The position numbers and the translations under genes were made by a program. From Siphonodentalium dalli (Eukaryota > Mollusca > Scaphopoda > Gadilida > Siphonodentaliidae): DNA of 64,000 bases. How positions within the stretch are numbered: the first letter of the stretch is position 1; every line of letters starts with the position of its first letter. The stretch covers positions 140,944,351-141,008,350 of the forward strand of contig CP136062.1 of the NCBI GenBank assembly GCA_032622095.1. The letters are read 5' to 3'. Shown here piece by piece: positions 54,701-64,000 of the stretch. The notes beneath the pieces were generated by a model, which saw only the letters and a list, made by a program, of their open reading frames with translations, was not told where the DNA came from and made no database searches.

Positions 54701-57700
54701 TCTGACCTTTTACATCGTATTTGATCAATTATAATCTAAAACATCCCTTGGTTGAGAAACCCGCCACGCAATATCACTACAGCAATATGCCTACCCACAG
54801 CCACCAGCCTATAGGGTTATCGGGCGTGGTCTGATCATCATAAAATTTGTCATGGATGTTAACAATGACATGTAGATGGGAACGAGTCATTTTGGGGTAA
54901 TTCGGCCAAAAAGCATGGCCGCCAGCAGCCATCTTTGATTTCAAAATTCAATTCATTAGCACGGGCTACAGGTCGTACTGTTCGTCTGATCATCATGAAA
55001 TTTGTCATGGATGTTAATATTGACATGTAGATGGGAACAATTAATTTTGGGGTCATTCGGCCAAACAACATGGCCACTGGCAGCCATCTTAGATTTTACT
55101 CTTTGCATGACTAAATCCTTTAGCACGGGCTACAGGTCGTACCTTTGGTCAGATCATCATTAAATTTGTCATGGATGTTAACAATGACATTTAAATGGGA
55201 ACGAGTCATTTTGGGGCCATTCGGCCAAAAAACATGGCCACCAGCAGCCATCTTGGATTTTACTCTTTGTATGACTAAATCCTTTAACACGGGCTACAGG
55301 TCGTACCTTTAGTCTGATCATCATAAAATTTGTCATGGCTGTTGAAATTGGAATGTAGATGGGAACGAGTCATTTTGGGGTCATTCGGAAAAAAAACATG
55401 GCCACCAGCGGCCATCTTTGATTTCAAAATTTAATCCATTAGCATGGGCCACAGGTCGTACTCTTCGTCTGATCATCATGAAATTTGTCATGGATGTTAA
55501 TATTGACATGTAGATGGGAACGAGTAATATTGGGGTCATTCGGCCAAAAAACATGGCCGTCAGCAGCCATCTTGGATTTTACTCTTTGTATGACTAAATT
55601 CTTTAGCACGGGCTACAGGTCGTACCTTTAGTCTGATCATCATAAAAAAATTCAGGGATGTTAACAATGACATGTAGATGGGAAACGAGTCATTTTGGGG
55701 TCATTCGGCCAAAAAACATGGCCGCAGCAGCCATCTTGGATTTTACTCTTTGTATGACTAAATCCTTTAGCACGGGCTACAGGTCATACCTTTAGTCTGA
55801 TCATCATAAAATTTGTCATGGATGTTAACAATGACGTGTAGATGGGAACGAGTCGTTTTGGGGTCATTCGGCCAAAAAACCTGGCCGCCAGCAGCCATCT
55901 TGGATTTTACTCTTTGTATGACTAAATCCTTTGGCGCGGGGCTACAGGTCGTACCTTTGGTCCGATCTTTATGAAATTTGTCATGAATGTTGACATTGTC
56001 ATGTAGATGGGAACGAATCATTTTGGGGTCAATCGGCAAAAAAACATGGCCACCAGCGGCCATTTTCGGTTTCAAAATTCAATCCATTGGTGCGGGCTAC
56101 AGGTCATACTGCTCGTCTGATCATCATGAAATTTGTCATGGATGTTAATATTGACATGTAGATGGGAACGAATCATTTTGGGGTTGTTTGGCCAAAAAAC
56201 ATGGCCACCAGCAGCCATCTTGGATTTTACTCTTTGCATGACTAAATCCTTTGGCACGGGCTACAGGTCGTAGCTTTGGTCAGATCTTCATGAAATTTGT
56301 CATGGATGTTAACAATGATATGTAGATGGGAACGAGTCATTTTGGGGTCATTCGGCATGAAAAAACATGGCCGCAGCAGCCATCTTGGATTTTAATCTTT
56401 GGATGACTAAATCCTTAGGCGCGGGCTACAGGTCGTAGCTTTGGTTAGATCTTCATGAAATTTGTCATGGATGTTAACAATGACATGTAGATGGGAACGA
56501 GTCATTTTGGGGTCATTCGGCCAAAAAACATGGCTGCCAGCAGCCATCTTGGATTTTACTCTTTGTATGACTAAATCCTTTGGCGCGGGGCTACAGGTCG
56601 TACCTTTGGTCCGATCTTTATGAAATTTCTCATGAATGTTGACATTGTCATGTAGATGGGAACGAATCATTTTGGGGTCAATCTGCAAAAAAACATGGCC
56701 ACCAGCGGCCATTTTGAATTTCAAAATTCAATCCATTGGCGCGGGCTACAGGTCATACTGCTCGTCTGATCATAATGAAATTTGTCATGGATGTTAATAT
56801 TGACATGTAGATGGGAACGAATCATTTTGGGGTTGTTTGGCCAAAAAACATGGCCACCAGCAGCCATCTTGGATTTTACTCTTTGCATGACTAAATCCTT
56901 TGGCACGGGCTACAGGTCGTAGCTTTGGTCAGATCTTCATGATATTTCATATGGATGTTAACAATAACATGTAAATGGGAACGAGTCATTTTGGGGTCAT
57001 TCGGAAAAAAAAACATGGCCACCAGCGGCCATCTTTGATTTCAAAATTTAATCCATTAGCATGGGCCACAGGTCGTACTCTTCGTCTGATCATCATGAAA
57101 TTTGTCATGGATGTTAATATTGACATGTAGATGGGAACGAGTAATTTTGGGGTCATTCTGCCAAAAAACATGGCCGTCAGCAGCCATCTTGGATTTTACT
57201 CTTTGTATGACTAAATTCTTTAGCACGGGCTACAGGTCGTACCTTTAGTCTGATCATCATAAAAATTTTCATGGATGTTAACAATGACATGTAGATGGGA
57301 ACGAGTCATTTTGGGGTCATTCGGCCAAAAAACATGGCCGCCAGCAGCCATCTTGGATTTTACTCTTTGTATGACTAAATCCTTTAGCACGGGCTACAGG
57401 TCGTACCTTTAGTCTGATCATCATAAAATTTGTCATGAATGTTAACAATGACATGTAGATGGGAACGAGTCATTTTTGGGGTCATTCGGCCAAATAACAT
57501 GGCCACCAGCAGCCATCTTGGATTTTACTCTTTGTATGACTAAATCCTTTAGCACGGACTACAGGTCATACCTTGAGTCTGATCATGATGAAATTTTTCA
57601 TGGCTGTTGAAATTGGAATGTAGATGGGAACAAGTCATTTTGGGGTCTTTCGGACGAAAAACATGGCCACCAGCGGCCATCTTTGATTTCAAAATTCAAT

Positions 57701-60000
57701 CCATTAGCACGGGCTACAGGTCGTACTGTTCGTCTGATCATCATGAAATTTGTCATGGATGTTAATATTGACATGTAGATGGGAACGATTAATTTTGGGT
57801 CATTCGGCCGAAAAACATGGCCGCAGCTGCCATCTTGGATTATACATTTTGTATGACTAAATCCTTTAGCACGGGCTACAGGTCGTACCTTTAGTCTGAT
57901 CATCATAAAATTTGTCATGGATGTTAACAATGACATGTAGATGGGAACGAGTCATTTTGGGGTAATTCGGCCAAAAAGCATGGCCGCCAGCAGCCATCTT
58001 TGATTTCAAAATTCAATTCATTAGCACGGGCTACAGGTCGTACTGTTCGTCTGATCATCATGAAATTTGTCATGGATGTTAATATTGACATGTAGATGGG
58101 AACAATTAATTTTGGGGTCATTCGGCCAAACAACATGGCCACTGGCAGCCATCTTAGATTTTACTCTTTGCATGACTAAATCCTTTAGCACGGGCTACAG
58201 GTCGTACCTTTGGTCAGATCATCATTAAATTTGTCATGGATGTTAACAATGACATTTAAATGGGAACGAGTCATTTTGGGGCCATTCGGCCAAAAAACAT
58301 GGCCGCCAGCAGCCATCTTGGATTTTACTCTTTGTATGACTAAATCCTTTAACACGGGCTACAGGTCGTACCTTTAGTCTGATCATCATAAAATTTGTCA
58401 TGGCTGTTGAAATTGGAATGTAGATGGGAACGAGTCATTTTGGGGTCATTCGGAAAAAAAACATGGCCACCAGCGGCCATCTTTGATTTCAAAATTTAAT
58501 CCATTAGCATGGGCCACAGGTCGTACTCTTCGTCTGATCATCATGAAATTTGTCATGGATGTTAATATTGACATGTAGATGGGAACGAGTAATATTGGGG
58601 TCATTTGGCCAAAAAACATGGCCGTCAGCAGCCATCTTGGATTTTACTCTTTGTATGACTAAATTCTTTAGCACGGGCTACAGGTCGTACCTTTAGTCTG
58701 ATCATCATAAAAAAATTCAGGGATGTTAACAATGACATGTAGATGGGAACGAGTCATTTTGGGGTCATTCGGCCAAAAAACATGGCCGCCAGCAGCCATC
58801 TTGGATTTTACTCTTTGTATGACTAAATCCTTTAGCACGGGCTACAGGTCATACCTTTAGTCTGATCATCATAAAATTTGTCATGAATGTTAATAATGAC
58901 ATGTAGATGGGAACGAGTCATTTTTGGGGTCATTCGGCCAAATAACATGGCCACCAGCAGCCATCTTGGATTTTACTCTTTGTATGACTAAATCCTTTAG
59001 CACGGACTACAGGTCATACCTTGAGTCTGATCATGATGAAATTTTTCATGGCTGTTGAAATTGGAATGTAGATGGGAACAAGTCATTTTGGGGTCTTTCG
59101 GACGAAAAACATGGCCACCAGCGGCCATCTTTGATTTCAAAATTCAATCCATTAACACGTGCTACAGGTCGTACTGTTCGTCTGATCATCATGAAATTTG
59201 TCATGGATGTTAATATTGACATGTAGATGGGAACGATTAATTTTGGGTCATTCGGCCGAAAAACATGGCCGCAGCAGCCATCTTGGATTATACATTTTGT
59301 ATGTCTAAATCCTTTAGCACGGGCTACAGGTCGTACCTTTAGTCTGATCATCATAAAATTTGTCATGGATGTTAACAATGACATGTAGATGGGAACGAGT
59401 CATTTTGGGGTAATTCGGCTGAAAAGAATGGCCGCCGGCAGCCATCTTTGATTTCAAAATTCAATTCATTAGCACGGGCTACAGGTCGTACTGTTCGTCT
59501 GATCATCATGAAATTTGTCATGGATGTTAATATTGACATGTAGATGGGAACAATTAATTTTGGGGTCATTCGGCCAAAAAACATGGCCGCTGGCAGCCAT
59601 CTTAGATTTTACTCTTTGCATGACTAAATCCTTTAGCACGGGCTACAGGTCGTACCTTTGGTCAGATCATCATTAAATTTGTCATGGATGTTAACAATGA
59701 CATTTAAATGGGAACAAGTCATTTTGGGGCCATTCGGCCAAAAAACATGGCCGCCAGCAGCCATCTTGGATTTTACTCTTTGTATGACTAAATCCTTTAA
59801 CACGGGCTACAGGTCGTACCTTTGGTCGAATCATTATGAAATTTGTCTTGACTTTTGACATTGACATGTAGATGGGAACGAGTCATTTTGGGGTTATTCA
59901 GCATTAAAACATGGCTGCCAGTGTCCATCTTGGATTCTACTCTTTGCATGACTAAAGCTATCAAATGTTTTTGCATTGTTGGAAAACATAGCCGCCAGCA
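48773..60000. repeat. Satellite-like array with higher-order duplication
   Basis: Monomer spacing, measured on GCTACAGG at 48773, 48928, 49092, 49247, 49411 and 49577, is 155, 164, 155, 164 and 166 bases. Multi-monomer blocks recur: about 49740-51700 matches 55810-57890, with roughly one extra monomer in the second, and 54840-55790 matches 57900-58860 and part of 59350-59830. These indicate segmental amplification on top of monomer tandems. Confidence 0.85.
51708..54828. mobile_element. 3.1-kb element with 68-bp inverted ends, 5-bp duplication
   Basis: The termini CACGCCCGATAACCCTATAG and their complement match for 68 bases with one mismatch (51708-51775 and 54761-54828). GTCTG is duplicated at 51703-51707 and 54829-54833. 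The interior has no transposase-like frame. Five-bp duplications occur in Transib and some hAT groups; the CAC start would fit Transib but the rest of the end does not match its usual heptamer, so I leave it unassigned. Confidence 0.88.
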
Positions 60001-60165
60001 ACCATCTTCGATTTTACTTTTATTTACATGTATATATATATCTCTTCATGTTGATAAACTAGTATTAGACATTCAACTTTCCACATTCCTAATCACTCCA
60101 TCGACAGTAACACATTAAATTATTCCCTTTCCAAGTTGAGCTACAGTATCATTGACACTTTCATT

Positions 60166-60960
60166 TTATTGATTATGAAAGGGATGAATACTAAAATATA
60201 TATAATTGTATGTTCTGCATTGTATGCAGTACAAAATAGCTCAAACTTATTTGGGTCCACTGTCGCTGTATAAGTTCGAACCACAGTAAAATCTAGCGTC
60301 CATATCGCAACTGAACATTGTAAATTCTCCGACAATAGACCGACGTATTGCGCTTGGAAACTTGAAAGATTTGATGTTGCTACGTCAACAGTCACTGAGC
60401 ATGTGTGCGTCCGTGATTATTGTCGGTGGCATTGTTTGATCTCGTTTAGCGGTCGCATGCATTTGCTGTACTCGGCAGTTCAGGGTACAAATTATTTTCA
60501 CATATTCTTATCTAATCACGATTCGGATGAAACGCATGCGTGTTTGGCATTGGAAAGTGGAAACATATGCCTCTATATAATAAGTCTGTTTGGTTCGCGC
60601 AAGATAATTACACACAAATCTGATAATCTGAGTAACGACAATAACACTAACTAGATTGAAAGTGTTTGTTGCAACAACAAAAAACATACTGAATTCCAAG
60701 ATGATTTAAATTGTTTTGTATGTTCGTTTGTTTGTTTGATACACCCAGTCACTCAGTAAGACAATCAGCTGCACATTTTGGCTCACACTATTGTGTATTG
60801 GCAATAAAGTTCACGGAGACTGTCGACGAACGCCATTTGTTTGCAGATTGGCAGTCACACATCGCCTTCCGTCATTAACCTCGTTAAAAAAAATCCACCG
60901 CATCGCGGTAATGTCAGCACATTTTACGTGATGCATTACCGCATGTCACTGCTCGTCTTC
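60166..60960. repeat. Copy of the Harbinger-like interior inside the array
   Basis: It is nearly identical to 62609-63352 apart from a small deletion in the latter. Its left border is a second array terminus (AGTATCATTGACACTTTCATT, 60145-60165). Its right border passes straight into an array monomer at an ACTGC shared by both. The open frames on both strands are matched between copies but not protein-like. Confidence 0.8.
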
Positions 60961-62405
60961 ATCATGAAATTTGTCATAGATGTTAATATTGACATGTAGA
61001 TGGGAACGAGTCATTTTGGGGTCGTTCGGCCAAAAAACATGGCTGCCAGCAGCCATCTTGGATTTTACTCTTTGCATGACTAAATCCTTTGGCGCGAGCT
61101 ACAGGTCGTAGCTTTGGTCAAATCTTCATGAAATTTGTCATGGATGTTAACAATGACATGTAGATGGGAACGAGTCATTTTGGGGTCATTCGGCCAAAAA
61201 ACATGGCCGCCAGTGGCCATTTTGGATTTCAAAATTCAATCCATTGGCACGGGCTACAGGTCATACTGCTTGTCTGATCATCATGAAATCGTTCGGCCAA
61301 AAAACATGGCTGCCAGCAGCCATCTTGGATTTTACTCTTTGCATGACTAAATCCTTTGGCGCGAGCTACAGGTCGTAGCTTTGGTCAAATCTTCATGAAA
61401 TTTGTCATGGATGTTAATATTGACATGTAGATGGGAACGAGTCATTTTGGGTTCGTTCGGCCAAAAAACATGGCTGCCAGCAGCCATCTTGGATTTTACT
61501 CTTTGCATGACTAAATCCTTTGGCACGGGCTACAGGTTGTAGCTTTGGTCAGATCTTCATGAAATTTGTTATGGATGTTAACAATGACATGTAGATGGGA
61601 AAGAGTCATTTTGGGGTCATTCGGCCAAAAAACATGGCCGCCAGCAGCCATCTTGGATTTTACTCTATGCATGACTAAATCCTTTGGCGCGTCCTACAGG
61701 TCGTAGCTTTGGTCAGACCTTCATGAAATTTGTCATGGATGTTAACAATGACTTTAGGTGGGAACGAGTCGTTTTGGGGTCATTCGGCCAAAAAACCTAG
61801 CCGCCAGCAGCCATCTTGGATTTTACTCTTTGTATGACTAAATCCTTTGGCGCGGGGCTACAGGTCGTACCTTTGGTCCGATCTTTATGAAATTTGTCAT
61901 GAATGTTGACATTGTCATGTAGATGGGAACGAGTCATTTTGGGGTCAATCGGCCAAAAAACATGGCCACCAGCGGCCATTTTGGATTTCAAAATTCAATC
62001 CACTGGCGCTGGCTACAGGTCATACTGCTCATCTGATCATCATGAAATTTGTCATGGATGTTAATATTGACATGTAGATGGGACCGAGTCATTTTGGGGT
62101 TGTTTGGCCAAAAAATATTATCTTGGATTTTACTCTTTGCATGACTAAATCCTTTGGCACGGGCTACAGGTCGTAGCTTTGTCAGATCTTCATGAAATTT
62201 GTTATGGATGTTAACAATAACATGTAAATGGGAACGAGTCATTTTGGGGTCATTCGGCAAAAAAACATGGCTGCCAGCGGCCATCTTAGATTTAACTTTT
62301 TGCATAACTAGGCCTTTCAACTTTCCACATTCCTAATCACTCCATTGACTTTAACACATGAAATTATTCCCTTTCCAAGTTGAGCTACAGTGTCATTGAC
62401 ACTTT
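60961..62405 (-). repeat. Second array block with its own terminus
   Basis: About eight more monomers, including partly deleted ones near 61290 and 62110, end with a full terminal module. The array end is therefore present twice, at 60120-60165 and 62360-62405. Confidence 0.8.
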
Positions 62406-62537
62406 CATTAGATTGATTGTTGTGATTATTCATTGGCATATTTGAAACATTATTGCGGTTTGATTCTAGTTCCTTTGCTGGTACGTCGACTGGCGTGTAT
62501 CTCTCTTCTCGTACAACACCACCACTACTCATATTTA
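62406..62537 (-). pseudogene. ORF1-like protein, segment 2
   Basis: The frame continues from segment 1 across the element at 62538-63814: NMSSGGVVREERYTPVDVPA, then an asparagine-rich linker ending NNHNNQSN at the second insertion. It is in frame with segments 1 and 3 after removal of one copy of each target duplication. Confidence 0.65.
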
Positions 62538-63814
62538 GGCCAAAACAAAAAATAGGTGTGTTTGGGGTCTCCCGACCGACCCTATAAAAAGTCGCCGACC
62601 CTAATTTTTTTATTGATTATGAAAGGGATGAATACTAAAATATATATAATTGTATAACTTAATTGGGTCCACTGTCGCTGTATAATTTCGAACCACAGTA
62701 TAATCTAGCGTCCATATCGCAACTGAACATTGTAAATTCTCCGACAATAGACCGACGTATTGCGCTTGGAAACTTGAAAGATTTAATGCTGCTACGTCAA
62801 CAGTCACTGAGCATGTGCGCGTCCATGATTATTGTCGGTGGCATTGTTTGATCTCGTTTAGCGGTCGCATGCATTTGCTGTACTCAGCAGTTCAGGGTAC
62901 AAATTATTTTCACATATTCTTATCTAATCATGATTCGGATGAAACGCATGCATGTTTGGCATTGGAAAGTGGAAACGTATGCCTCTATATAATAAGTCTG
63001 TTTGGTTCGCGCAAGATAATTACACACAAATCTGATAATCTGAGTAACGACAATAACACTAACTAAATTGAAAGTGTGTGTTGCAACAAAAAAAAACATA
63101 CTGAATTCCAAGATGATTTAAATTGTTTTGTATGTTCGTTCATGTGTTTGATACACCCAGTCACTCGGTAAGACAATCAGTTGCACATTTTGGCTCACAC
63201 TATTGTGTATTGGCAATACAGTTCACGGAGACTGTCGACGAACGCCATTTGTTTGCAGATTGGCAGTCACACATCGCCTCCCGTCATTAACCTCGTTAAA
63301 AAAATCTACCGCATCGCGGTAATGTCAGCACATTTTACGTGGTGCATGTCACTGCAGTACTAGCATTCGTTAACGTTGGTAATGTGGTGGTACCGCGAAT
63401 GGTCCGGTGGTACCGCGGTACCACTCGGTAGTGAAACCGCGAATCGGCGGTATCACGCGGTATTATATTTATATTTGTGTATTAATATGATCCATATATT
63501 CCATCCATATGAATGGGAAAGGTTCCATTTACCATTACATAAAGGCAACATTGCTTGATTTGCAACCAAATCTGCCCAAAAAGGTATGTTTCAGATAGAA
63601 AGGTATGTTTACAAATTAACTATAGAGATAATAAGTACTTTTGGTGTCCACTTTATGCTCATAAACCCTTTTACTGCACCTTAATTGAGGGAAAACCCCG
63701 GAAATTTCCAAATACTAAAAGTTTCTTAAAAAAAAAATAATTAAAAAACCTACCTACCTACCCTAATTTTTTAGTGGTAGTTGACCCCAAACACACCTAT
63801 TTTTTGTTTTGGCC
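62538..63814. mobile_element. PIF/Harbinger-like element, copy 2, in the ORF1-like gene
   Basis: Inverted ends of about 33 bases (GGCCAAAACAAAAAATAGGT and its complement) are flanked by TTA (62535-62537 and 63815-63817). The subterminal CCGACCGACCCTAT and CTACCTACCTACCC motifs tie it to the element at 20995-22735. No transposase is seen. Confidence 0.85.
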
Positions 63815-64000
63815 TTATCGTATTCGAAAGTACATCATTCGCACCTGGAATAGTCTTATTGAGGAGTCTCTCCAGTGAATCAATTTGTGTTTTCATCCTA
63901 TTTAACTCTGTTGATAAGCGACAAACACCACGATCAATCATGTTAATTGGCGGCAATTTTGACAGATCCCTTGCAACGAATATTACATTTACATTACATT
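63815..64000 (-). pseudogene. ORF1-like protein, segment 1 (runs off the window)
   Basis: The open frame includes NVIFVARDLSKLPPINMIDR and a heptad-like, probable coiled-coil stretch (LSTELNRMKTQIDSLERLL), ending DVLSNTI at the insertion site. This coiled-coil arrangement ahead of a hydrophilic linker is common in ORF1 proteins of invertebrate non-LTR elements. The start lies beyond the window. Confidence 0.65.

Larger units (their letters stand above)
48677..62405 (-). mobile_element. Tandem-repeat element, copy 3 (13.7-kb satellite-like array)
   Basis: The termini match copy 1 in reverse. The left end has CTCAACTTACTTTGTAAG and GCCATGGGTTGGCGTCCGTC; the right end has TTCCAAGTTGAGCTACAG and the palindrome AGTGTCATTGACACT. 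A 5-bp duplication CATTA (TAATG on the minus strand) flanks it (48672-48676 and 62406-62410). Between lie tandem monomers of two types, about 164 bp (with GCATGACTAAATCC) and about 155 bp (with TTCAAAATTCAATCC), often alternating. By length about 60 monomers are present. Nested within are an element at 51708-54828 and a non-array segment at 60166-60960. Confidence 0.82.

Noticed and set aside
48677-60165. CRISPR array
   Set aside because: The repeats are about 160 bp without unique spacers, in a eukaryotic genome.
48677-62405. Many minus-strand open frames of 60-114 codons in the array (KSKMAAGGHVFWPNDPKMTRS-like)
   Set aside because: They recur because the monomer recurs, in more than one frame, with no start context or domain. 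Monomer lengths are not multiples of three, so longer frames are accidental.
60403-63066. Nearly identical 83-codon frames at 60403-60654 and 62815-63066, and opposite-strand frames
   Set aside because: The conservation reflects a recent duplication of non-coding element interior. Open frames exist on both strands and differences do not favour synonymous sites.
1-64000. tRNA, rRNA and other classical RNA genes
   Set aside because: I found no sequence with convincing tRNA A/B boxes and cloverleaf, nor rRNA similarity; a dedicated covariance search was not possible.

Overview
The window is metazoan nuclear DNA, AT-rich and full of repeats, with introns of 0.8 to 8 kb and GT-AG splice sites. 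The repeat content (hAT, piggyBac-like, PIF/Harbinger-like and Mutator-like fragments, an L2/CR1-type LINE, and tandem modules of about 160 bp) and the one recognisable host gene fit a marine invertebrate. I cannot name the species or decide the phylum from sequence alone.

The one host gene I can support is an orthologue of LYAR, a nucleolar zinc-finger protein. It lies on the minus strand from 36627 (start codon) to 6344 (stop). Eight coding exons join in consistent phase to give about 335 residues: an N-terminal pair of C2HC fingers, a conserved KKAKF region, a lysine-rich middle and the conserved C-terminal domain. A poly(A) signal follows at 6228-6233. Its introns hold most of the mobile elements in the left half: three hAT copies with intact 8-bp target duplications (two of them mutually inverted relatives carrying a BED-finger remnant), a decayed LINE reverse transcriptase, piggyBac-like TTAA elements, a Harbinger-like element, and a family of paired hairpins found in the window only inside these introns.

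The right half (about 37-64 kb) has no intact host gene. Its backbone is a minus-strand open reading frame resembling the ORF1 protein of invertebrate non-LTR retrotransposons, in four pieces between 64000 and 44893. Three mobile elements interrupt it, each with a clean target duplication (3, 5 and 8 bp). Removing each element plus one duplication copy keeps the reading frame across the junction. A separate one-base frameshift shows the gene is nonetheless broken.

The largest of the three insertions (48677-62405, 13.7 kb) looks like a satellite array of roughly 160-bp monomers but is bounded like a mobile element. Two other full copies of the family, with far fewer monomers, lie at 7799-8956 and 34309-36361; all three have 5-bp flanking duplications ending in AATG. 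The window therefore shows a tandem-repeat-bearing mobile element at several stages of growth toward a satellite, itself invaded by a 3.1-kb element with 68-bp inverted termini. This family and the thrice-interrupted ORF are the most interesting content.
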